The position numbers and the translations under genes are program-made. DNA of 42,542 nucleotides from Terriglobia bacterium (lineage in GTDB: Bacteria > Acidobacteriota > Terriglobia > JAIQFV01), in contig JAIQFY010000043.1 in the NCBI GenBank assembly GCA_020072965.1, positions 1-42,542 of the forward strand. The letters run 5' to 3'. The notes beneath the pieces are model-generated. The model worked only from the letters and a program-made list of their open reading frames with translations. It ran no database searches and was not told the origin of the DNA. Position 1 is the stretch's first letter. Every line of letters begins with the position of its first letter. This document shows positions 26,010 to 33,168 of the stretch, in pieces.

Positions 26010-27047
26010 TCAGCGCGCGAACCGCACGATCACTTTCCCGAACTGCTTCCCGGTCTCGAGGTATTCGTGGGCTTCCCTGATCGCCTCAGCATCGAAGGCG
26101 CGGTCAACCACGGCCTTGAGCTTGCCGCGCTCCACCAGCTGAAGCACCTTGAACAGGTCTCCGCGGTCCCCCATGGTCGAACCCAGAATGGACTGTTGCT
26201 TGAAAAATAAAAAGCGCTGATCAAAACTCACCTGAGGTCCCGTCGTGGCGCCACAAAAAACCAGTCTACCGCCCTTCGCCAGCGATCGTAGACTCTTCTC
26301 CCATGTCGCCTGGCCCACATGATCGACCACGATGTCCGCCCCATGGCCGCGAGTGAGAGAACGGATTTCCTTCACCACATCCTGCGTGCGGTAGTCGATG
26401 ACCAAATCCGGGTTGAGCAATTGTTGTGCCTTGGCCACTTTCTCCGGACCCCCGGCCGTAGTCACGACACGAGCGCCGTACAGCTTGGCAATCTGAACCG
26501 CAGCGCTGCCCACTCCACTTGACGCACTCCAAACCAACACGGTATGCCATGGTTGAACGCCCGCCTTGTTGACCAGCATCTCCCATGCGGTCAAATACAC
26601 CAACGGAATGGCTGCACCCTCGTCGAAGGAGATATTGGGAGGCATCACGAGGAGCCGTCGGCTGTCGACCGCCAGATTCTCCATTTGAATACCATCCCCA
26701 TGCTCTCCATAAATGGCATATTCGAGGCAGTAATTTTCCCGCCCGGAGAAACATTCCTCGCATTCCCCGCAGCCGTAGCCCGGTACCACCAATACTCGGT
26801 CGCCCACCTTGATGTTTTTGACGGTTGCTCCGATCCCCTTGACTACCCCGGAGGCATCGCTTCCCAGAATCAACGGAAGTGGAAGTTGAACCCCAGGCAT
26901 CCCATTACGAACCCATAGGTCCAGGTGGTTGAGGGAGGTCGACTTCACTTCCAGAAGCGCCTCATGCGGTTTGATGATGGGGACGGGGATATCATCAATT
27001 CGTATCTCGCCCGGCCCTCCGTGTTTGTGAATGCGGATAGCCCTCAT
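26010..27047 (-). CDS. zinc-containing alcohol dehydrogenase / quinone oxidoreductase
   Basis: This MDR-superfamily oxidoreductase has 345 residues. The N-terminal GroES-like domain contains SLNHLDLWVRNG (about 38-49) and the structural zinc site C-x2-C-x2-C-x7-C (GYGCGECEECFSGRENYC, about 91-108). The nucleotide-binding fold follows with SGVGSAAVQIAKLYGA (about 176-191). The catalytic-zinc cysteine of classical alcohol dehydrogenases is replaced (N-H-L-D in that position), so a reductase acting on enones or quinones is as likely as an alcohol dehydrogenase. ATG 27047 is chosen over an upstream start because GGAGG lies ten bases before it and the protein then begins with the family's MRAIRIHKHG. 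The substrate is not known. Confidence 0.88.
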   Translation of the reverse strand: MRAIRIHKHGGPGEIRIDDIPVPIIKPHEALLEVKSTSLNHLDLWVRNGMPGVQLPLPLILGSDASGVVKGIGATVKNIKVGDRVLVVPGYGCGECEECFSGRENYCLEYAIYGEHGDGIQMENLAVDSRRLLVMPPNISFDEGAAIPLVYLTAWEMLVNKAGVQPWHTVLVWSASSGVGSAAVQIAKLYGARVVTTAGGPEKVAKAQQLLNPDLVIDYRTQDVVKEIRSLTRGHGADIVVDHVGQATWEKSLRSLAKGGRLVFCGATTGPQVSFDQRFLFFKQQSILGSTMGDRGDLFKVLQLVERGKLKAVVDRAFDAEAIREAHEYLETGKQFGKVIVRFAR

Positions 27048-27080
27048 GAATGATTGACCTCCTTCTCCTCGTTCAGGGTT

Positions 27081-27140
27081 AGGGACAGACACCTTCTCTT
27101 AAGTAACTTCGCCGAATGGCAGCAAAGCAGGTGTCTCCCC
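27081..27140. repeat. REP-like half-diverged palindrome
   Basis: AGGGACAGACACCT (27081-27094) faces AGGTGTCTCCCC (27129-27140). It is the third occurrence of the motif seen at 140-235 and 1315-1377. The right arm is diverged. Confidence 0.5.
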
Positions 27141-27203
27141 CTCTTTATTCTCTTTATTAATCCAATTGTGCCGCGAATGAGAGAACATTAGGAATAAATC
27201 CGT

Positions 27204-27470
27204 TTAATGATTTATCTTGCTGCCAGCCATCGTCCAGGTGATCCATACATGGATCGCCTCAAACGGAAGTGGAACCTCCTCCAATCGCATGGTGGGAGCG
27301 TCAGAAATCACCTTTTCCTTCAAAGCCTTCGAGGCAGTTTCAAATTCTACCAAATCATGGACTAAAGCCTGCGTCGAGCCGTCGAGGTCGATCCCTGACT
27401 TGTTTGCGACCAGTCTTCCTTCAGTGAGTTTCCACCACAGAGCACGAGATTTGCCTTGGGTCATATGCAT
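27204..27470 (-). CDS. small protein of unknown function
   Basis: The frame encodes 88 residues. GGAGGAAT lies just before ATG 27470, with a second ATG two codons on (27464) at better spacing. The protein has no signal peptide or membrane segment. Visible features are a basic start (TQGKSRALWWKLTEG), a middle helix (LVHDLVEFETASKALKEKV) and a C-terminal stretch rich in W and I (IHVWITWTMAG). A plus-strand frame of equal length covers the same bases but lacks a ribosome-binding site, so the minus strand is preferred. It lies between the EmrB-like gene and the dehydrogenase on the same strand. I do not recognise the family. Confidence 0.5.
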   Translation of the reverse strand: MHMTQGKSRALWWKLTEGRLVANKSGIDLDGSTQALVHDLVEFETASKALKEKVISDAPTMRLEEVPLPFEAIHVWITWTMAGSKINH

Positions 27471-27628
27471 ATTCCTCCGGTGATGAGTCGCTGTGTGGAT
27501 AAAAGATTAAGAAAACAGTTCTGACGATGGATAGCCCGGTGTTGCAGGAAAGACAGCCCCGTATGCTTTATCGATTCTACCAGTTCGGACTCCATCTTTA
27601 AACCCTTTCTTTGCCCGAATTTCATTCT

Positions 27629-29275
27629 CTAATGCATTACAATCTCCGAATCCTTCGCGGGCTTCCGCATGAACAGAAGCAATGGAAGCATGGCCAGCAT
27701 CAGCACGCCCAACATCCAAAAATCATCCACAAACGCCTGCATGGCGGCATTCCGCTCGAGCAAGCCATTCAACAAACCCAGGGAATGTTGCTGGGCGGTT
27801 GCCGCGCCAGATCCCGAGTTCGCGACAAACTGCTGGACTCCCTGAACACGGGACTGGAAATTGGGGTTGAGCGGATTGATGAATTCGCTTAAGTGCGCGG
27901 AGTGAACCTGCTGCCGTCGCGACAACACCGTGGCGACCGCCGCAATTCCGAAGCTGCCGCCGAGATTGCGCATCAGGTTAAATAATCCTGTGCCTTCGTT
28001 CATGGTCTCCCTGGGCATCGCGGCAAATGCCGCGGTGTTCACTGGGATAAACAAGAAGGCCAGGCCGATTCCCTGCACAATGCGGGGCCAGATAAAGTTC
28101 GCGAATCCTGCCTCCAGATTAAATTGTGACATCTGAAAGACCGAGGCGGCGGTCACGACCAATCCAATGAAAATTAAGATCCGGGGATCGACTCGTTTGC
28201 TGACTAGGGCGCCCACCAGCGGCATCATTAGCAGGGTTGCGATGCCCCCCGGCGAAATCACCAGACCGGAGAGCATGGCCGTGTATCCCATCAAGCTCTG
28301 CAAATAAATCGGGAGCAAGACGATCGAACCGTACAGCACAAATCCGGTCATAAAAATAAGAACCATCCCCGTTGAAAACGTCCGATCTTTGAGGATACGG
28401 AGGTTGACGACTGGATGAGCCACACGCAATTCCCATATGACGAAAAAGACCAAAGCGAGCGCCGAACAAATTGCCATTCGAAAGATGAATCCCGACTCGA
28501 ACCAATCCTCGCGCTGACCCTTGTCAAGGATGATTTGAAGGAAGCCGAGTCCCAGCGCCACCATGCCGAGCCCGACGGCATCGATCTTTCCGACCTTGTT
28601 TTTCAGCGCCTTGATATAAGGAGGATCGAACACCACCAGCTGCGTCATGAAAATGGAAAGTGCTCCCACCGGAAGGTTGATAAAAAAGATCCATCTCCAC
28701 GAATAGTTGTCTGTAATCCATCCGCCCAGGGTGGGTCCGATGATCGGCGCAAACAGGACGCCCATACCGTAAACCGCGGCGGCCATTCCGCGTTTCTCGG
28801 CTGGGAACGATTCGAACAGGATGGCCTGCTCCGTCGGTTGCAGTCCCCCGCCGCCTAATCCCTGAAGGATACGAAAGAAGATCAGCATGCCCAGTGAGGG
28901 GGCCAAACCACACAGCAGGGAGGACACGGTGAACAAAATGACGCAGAGTTGATAGAACCGCTTGCGTCCGATCCGGCCGCCCAGCCAAGGGGAAATAGGA
29001 AGAATTATGGCATTTGAGACGAGATAGGAGGTCAGCACCCAGGTCGACTCGTCGACCCCTGCCGAAAGACTCCCGGCGATGTGCGGCAAGGCCACATTGG
29101 CCACACTGGTATCCAGCACTTCCATGAAGGTTGCCATGGTGACCGTGACCGCGATCAGCCAGGGGTTGATCCGGGGCATCCCGTCGACGTGAAAATTTAC
29201 ATCCTCCCCGACAGTTTGGCTTGGAGCTGTGCTTTGGGTTTCTTGTAAGAATACATCCTGTGTTATGGCCGACAT
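27629..29275 (-). CDS. EmrB/QacA-type (DHA2) MFS multidrug transporter
   Basis: The protein has 548 residues and about fourteen hydrophobic segments, as in the DHA2 family of drug:proton antiporters. Typical features are MATFMEVLDTSVANVALPHIAG in segment 1 (motif D1 region), WVLTSYLVSNAIILP in segment 2, GGRIGRKRFYQ (motif A) and RILQGLGGGGLQP (motif B, about 135-147). It works with the membrane-fusion protein (29408-30697) and TolC-type channel (30819-32411) encoded just upstream. The three together form a tripartite pump spanning both membranes. GAGG lies eight bases before ATG 29275. Substrates cannot be told from sequence. Confidence 0.93.
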   Translation of the reverse strand: MSAITQDVFLQETQSTAPSQTVGEDVNFHVDGMPRINPWLIAVTVTMATFMEVLDTSVANVALPHIAGSLSAGVDESTWVLTSYLVSNAIILPISPWLGGRIGRKRFYQLCVILFTVSSLLCGLAPSLGMLIFFRILQGLGGGGLQPTEQAILFESFPAEKRGMAAAVYGMGVLFAPIIGPTLGGWITDNYSWRWIFFINLPVGALSIFMTQLVVFDPPYIKALKNKVGKIDAVGLGMVALGLGFLQIILDKGQREDWFESGFIFRMAICSALALVFFVIWELRVAHPVVNLRILKDRTFSTGMVLIFMTGFVLYGSIVLLPIYLQSLMGYTAMLSGLVISPGGIATLLMMPLVGALVSKRVDPRILIFIGLVVTAASVFQMSQFNLEAGFANFIWPRIVQGIGLAFLFIPVNTAAFAAMPRETMNEGTGLFNLMRNLGGSFGIAAVATVLSRRQQVHSAHLSEFINPLNPNFQSRVQGVQQFVANSGSGAATAQQHSLGLLNGLLERNAAMQAFVDDFWMLGVLMLAMLPLLLFMRKPAKDSEIVMH

Positions 29276-29407
29276 TTCAAAGTCCTCTTGCTACCCGGAT
29301 GGTTTGTCGATCAGGGATCACTCCCACTTCCGAAGTCAAGGGGTTGTCCGGGGCGTCATTCTATAGGGCCCCCTAGGACAATCTCGACCGTCGGTGAGAA
29401 CCCCTCA

Positions 29408-30697
29408 TCAACGGGTATGAATGGTGACCACCACGTTCATGCCGGGGCGAAGGACCTCTCCCGGCTTCTGCCCGGTCAGTATGATCTTCACAGGAATTCG
29501 TTGAACCACCTTGACGTAGTTGCCCGTGGCATTTTCCGGGGGGAGCAGGGAGAATACTGCGCCTGTGCCGGCGGCGATGGAGTCCACCTTTCCGTGGAAC
29601 ACTTTTCCAGAATAAGTATCAACATCGACATCAGCACTTTGTCCCGCCTGCACATTCTTCAACTGCGTTTCTTTAAAATTGGCCAACACCCAGACATCAT
29701 CCAGCGATACCAGGGCCATCAACGGCTGGCCAATCGCGACATTCTGGCCAATCTCCACGCTCTTCTTGCTGACGATCCCGTGAAGCGGGGCATAGATCTT
29801 GGTGTAGCTCAGTTCCAGCCGGCGCGCTTCCAAATCAGCCTCCGCCCGTTTGACTTTTGCATCAGCGTTGGAGGCTTGTGATTGTGAGATGGAGACCTGC
29901 GCCGGCGCGGTCTCCGCGCCAATTAAGCGGGCCTGAGAATCGTTTAACTGGGCCTTAGCCTGCGTGACGCGGGCCTCGGCCCAGGCGACCTTGGCGCGTG
30001 CCGCCTGTTCATTTTGAACCGCGCTTGTGACGCTCGCCTGGGCCGTCACTGCACCATTCTCGGCGGACTCTAGGGTTTGACGGGGGATCTCCTCTTTGGC
30101 GGCCAGCTTCCGGTAGCGGGTCACATCATCCTCAGTTTTTTTCAAATTGGATTTTGCGGCGACTACACCCGACTCTGCCCCCCGGAGCATTGCCCGCGTT
30201 TGCTCAAGGTCTTTTTCCGCCGTTTCCACGCCGGCCCGGGCGCTGGTCACACCGGCCTTCGCCTGATCGACCAGCGAGGTTGTGGTCTGGCTGGTGACAG
30301 ACACCTGGGTCGATGAAGCCCTCGCCGTAGCGCGGGCCACGGCCAGATCCGCCTCGGCCTGCGCGAGACGGACCTGGTAGTCCCGGTCGTCAATCTCCGC
30401 CAGCAACTGCCCCGACTGGACTTCCTGATTGTCCAGAACGTAGACATTCTTAATGAATCCGGTCGCCTTGGGGCTGATGACAATAATATGTCCGGCCACT
30501 TGAGCATCATCGGTGCCGACATGCCCCGCGGAGTAAATCCTCCACCCCCCGAACACAAGGGCAAAGACCAGGGTTCCGACAATCAGCCCGATCCGAAGCT
30601 GTCTCTTACGGCGCGCATTAAAGCCGTTTCCATTGCTGACAGGCGCTGTCTTGGAAGGGTTTTCATTCGGTGTCACTGCATTTGGCTCGTTTGCCAT
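29408..30697 (-). CDS. EmrA/HlyD-type membrane-fusion protein
   Basis: This is the periplasmic adaptor of the tripartite pump (429 residues). One N-terminal membrane segment (about 34-53) is followed by the HlyD signature GTDDAQVAGH (about 59-68) and the first biotinyl-lipoyl half-motif. A long helical hairpin rich in Ala, Gln and Glu follows (about 110-275). The second lipoyl half, YTKIYAPLHGIVSKKSVEIGQNV, comes next, with a beta-barrel domain ending in GMNVVVTIHTR. The start at 30697 is preferred to GTG 30703 because GAGGAGA has the right spacing to the ATG. The coiled hairpin is long, as in EmrA proteins that dock to TolC. Confidence 0.92.
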   Translation of the reverse strand: MANEPNAVTPNENPSKTAPVSNGNGFNARRKRQLRIGLIVGTLVFALVFGGWRIYSAGHVGTDDAQVAGHIIVISPKATGFIKNVYVLDNQEVQSGQLLAEIDDRDYQVRLAQAEADLAVARATARASSTQVSVTSQTTTSLVDQAKAGVTSARAGVETAEKDLEQTRAMLRGAESGVVAAKSNLKKTEDDVTRYRKLAAKEEIPRQTLESAENGAVTAQASVTSAVQNEQAARAKVAWAEARVTQAKAQLNDSQARLIGAETAPAQVSISQSQASNADAKVKRAEADLEARRLELSYTKIYAPLHGIVSKKSVEIGQNVAIGQPLMALVSLDDVWVLANFKETQLKNVQAGQSADVDVDTYSGKVFHGKVDSIAAGTGAVFSLLPPENATGNYVKVVQRIPVKIILTGQKPGEVLRPGMNVVVTIHTR

Positions 30698-30818
30698 AAC
30701 CACATCTCCTCATGACCCATCGTTCGAGTTTCCTGGGTCAGTCCAAAGTCTGATCCACCTGCCGAGCGGAGCCCATTGGACGCATCGAAATTCTCATTGG
30801 CGGGCTCCACCCTTCTGC

Positions 30819-32411
30819 TTACTGATAGATTTTTTCAACCTGGCCCACCGCCCGAACCAAACCGACGCGGGCCAGGTTGAACAGATACAACGCTTCGATC
30901 CTCCCATCCCGCGCCTGCGCCAGAGAGGTTTGGGCATTGACCACTTCAATGTTGCTCGTGACACCCTCCTGAAACCGGTCCCGGGCGAGTTCGAGCTCAG
31001 TCAGCGATAACTTAAGATTTTCTTCCGCCACCACCACTTGCTGACGGGCTGATTCCAAGGTCTTCAAGGCGCGGCGGACCTCTAATTCCACTTGTTGTTT
31101 GACATCGGTCAACCGGATCGCCTCCTCTCGCGTTCGAGCGGACTGTTCCGCTATTCGCCCTTCCCGGCGCCCACCATCAAAAATGGGAAGGGTCGCGGCG
31201 ACCCCGTAGGTGCGAGTGGGAAGAGCCGAGTCGCTGGGGGTCAATCCGCTGGATCCATAATCCGCAAAAAAACCCACCGAGGGATACCGTTCCGCTTTGA
31301 CGGAACTCAACTGCAAACGTGCGGCGTGTTCCCGCTCCGCTTGCGACTGCAGTTCTATCCGGTTTTCATTGGAAATCGTGAGCGCCTCGGGTATGCTCAG
31401 GATGGGCTCGTCCCGAACCGTCAGGGTATCCGCCAGCTGGACCTCGATCGAGACATCCTTCCCCATCGTCTTCAGTAACCTTAATCGCGAATCCTCATAT
31501 TCGACCTGATCACTGAGCAGGCGTTGTCGTTGCTGCGCGAGTTGCACCTGCGCCCGCGTGACATCTACTGCCGTCCCCGTGCCGGCATCCTTTTGGTGCA
31601 CGGCCAGTTCCAGCAAGCTCTCGTTCAAGCGGATATTCGCCTGCGTGGCCTCGATGTGAGCCGCCGCCTGCAGGACCCTGTAGTAGAGCACCGCCACCGT
31701 CGCAATCGTGTCACGCCGGGCCGCCTCAGCCTCCAGGGTCGAAACTTTGTAGCCAGCGCGTGCGGCCTGGTACTGACGGATGGCTGCGAAGTTGATCAAA
31801 TTCTGTTGCAGGAAAGCACGGGCATCAAAACGATCGAAGGGGCCGACGAGCGCTCCAATGGTGCTGAACCCAGGAACGGGAATCCTGGAAAAGTCAATCC
31901 CTTGAGCTTTGAGGTTCAAAGTAATATTGGACTGAGACACCTGGCCATCCAAATTCGGCAGGAGAGCCGCCCGCGCCTGGTTCGATCGCCCTTTCGCAGC
32001 TTGTATTTCCTCAGCACTCAATTGCACCTGGGTATTGTTCTGGAGTGCCGTCTCAACCGCCTGACGCAACGTCAGCACTTGAGGAGATTGTGCGGCCGGT
32101 TGAGCCGACGCAGCCCCCTGGCTTGGAGTTGGTGACTGGGAATATGCCGGGAAGTTGGCGAGCACCAAAACTACGCCCAGCATCACCGCCTGACTGGCCC
32201 GAAGTAGTACAGGAAACGGTTCAGACAATCCCCTCGACTTCCAGGACCACTTTCGGCGCTGCAGCAATCCATTGCCAGCAAGTATTAAAAGCGTGATCAC
32301 GACGCCTTCAATTCCCAAGACCTGGTACTGCTGTATCAGCGAGGTCCAAAGATCAGATATTTTTCTGAAGTCCAAAACTTCCATGAGTTTTTGCATTGCC
32401 GCCCACCTCAT
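30819..32411 (-). CDS. TolC-type outer-membrane efflux channel with unusual N-terminal extension
   Basis: The protein has about 530 residues. The two OEP repeats are visible: the first from about 110 (LTLRQAVETALQNNTQVQLSAEEI) and the second from about 330 (LSIPEALTISNENRIELQSQAERE). The exit channel of the tripartite pump is their known role. The first 95 residues are odd. Before the apparent signal sequence (VMLGVVLVLANFPAYSQ, about 74-90) lies an extra stretch with a hydrophobic segment (GVVITLLILAGNGLL, about 35-49). ATG 32411 overlaps the TGA of the STAS gene (TGATG), implying translational coupling. An alternative start, ATG 32396, has a better ribosome-binding site (GAGGTG); an internal start nearer the signal sequence is also possible. 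Confidence 0.88.
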   Translation of the reverse strand: MRWAAMQKLMEVLDFRKISDLWTSLIQQYQVLGIEGVVITLLILAGNGLLQRRKWSWKSRGLSEPFPVLLRASQAVMLGVVLVLANFPAYSQSPTPSQGAASAQPAAQSPQVLTLRQAVETALQNNTQVQLSAEEIQAAKGRSNQARAALLPNLDGQVSQSNITLNLKAQGIDFSRIPVPGFSTIGALVGPFDRFDARAFLQQNLINFAAIRQYQAARAGYKVSTLEAEAARRDTIATVAVLYYRVLQAAAHIEATQANIRLNESLLELAVHQKDAGTGTAVDVTRAQVQLAQQRQRLLSDQVEYEDSRLRLLKTMGKDVSIEVQLADTLTVRDEPILSIPEALTISNENRIELQSQAEREHAARLQLSSVKAERYPSVGFFADYGSSGLTPSDSALPTRTYGVAATLPIFDGGRREGRIAEQSARTREEAIRLTDVKQQVELEVRRALKTLESARQQVVVAEENLKLSLTELELARDRFQEGVTSNIEVVNAQTSLAQARDGRIEALYLFNLARVGLVRAVGQVEKIYQ

Positions 32412-32767
32412 CAAGAAATTCTTCTTCCGCCTGGAAATCCCTTTGGAGACGACTTAACCGTGCCGTGTTTGGAATCTGCCTCAATCTTCGACTGCTTCAA
32501 CTTCGTACCTTGAATCAGGTCATTCAGAAACATGTTGCAGCAGACAATTTTTATCCTCGGACAATCCACCTTCTTCAGTAGGTTCAGTCCCTCGCGGTCG
32601 ATGCTGGTCACCGATGAAAAGTCCAGGATGAGTTGTTGAACGTTTCCTTCCAGGATTTGAAGGCAAGTCTGCTTGAATTCCTGCGCCCAGGCCCCGCAGA
32701 TTTTACCTTCGATTTTGAGCTCGACGGTCCTTCCTTCATTGCTTTCCTTTTTCGAAATCTTAATCAT
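32411..32767 (-). CDS. STAS-domain protein, first gene of efflux operon
   Basis: The protein has 118 residues. A STAS fold covers about 1-95: beta-strand start TVELKIEGKICGAW, then LILDFSSVTSIDREGLNLLKK (about 46-66). In anti-anti-sigma factors the loop reads D-S-G-L with a phosphorylatable serine; here it is D-R-E-G-L, so the phosphoacceptor is replaced by arginine. The tail (about 97-118) is basic and probably disordered. It overlaps the TolC-type gene by one base (TGATG). A regulatory or membrane-lipid/partner-binding role is possible, but phosphorylation control of the classical type is not expected. Confidence 0.8.
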   Translation of the reverse strand: MIKISKKESNEGRTVELKIEGKICGAWAQEFKQTCLQILEGNVQQLILDFSSVTSIDREGLNLLKKVDCPRIKIVCCNMFLNDLIQGTKLKQSKIEADSKHGTVKSSPKGFPGGRRIS

Positions 32768-33168
32768 GGTCGTTGTCCCGTCTGGAAGCCCGTTCTTGAT
32801 GGCCTATCAGGCTACCCGCTGTCGCGATTCGTAACAATAGGTGCACGCCTGAACCCAAAAATGAAATCGATTTGTAGACTCTATGTAACTTGTTTAAAAA
32901 CAACAGGATTGTTTTGAAGTCAAAGGATCTTTGACCACGGCGGACACTGGGGGCCATGACGACATTCCATCACTGCGATGGAACCTCGTCACTCCGGCTC
33001 GAGTTTGAGGGAAAGAATTGTGAGGATTCAGCGAGGGAATAGAGTGCCTAAGCTCCGAGCAACCTTGAATTAAGAGGTGGTGAGCAGCGATCGGGAGGGA
33101 TCAAGTCAGCCGTCTGACACAAAAAGTTCCGGTGCACCGCCTCCGCAAGGGGAGCGACTTCCGGTTTC
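32768..33168. other. 401-base gap upstream of the STAS-efflux operon
   Basis: No gene is convincing. It should hold the operon promoter. The main structure is an interrupted inverted repeat at 32957-32991. Confidence 0.5.
32957..32991. promoter_or_regulatory. two-part inverted repeat upstream of efflux operon
   Basis: Outer arms TGACGA/TCGTCA and inner arms TTCCATC/GATGGAA are separated by 2-base mismatches and a 5-base loop. It lies about 190 bases upstream of the STAS gene. It could be an operator for a repressor such as a TetR- or MarR-type protein, or simply a hairpin. No such regulator gene is adjacent. Confidence 0.45.

Noticed and set aside
27217-27483. Plus-strand frame opposite the 88-residue protein
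   Set aside because: No ribosome-binding site; the minus frame has a clear GGAGG before ATG.
30290-30310. Another REP-like arm (GTGACAGACACC)
   Set aside because: It lies inside the EmrA-type coding region without a partner arm.
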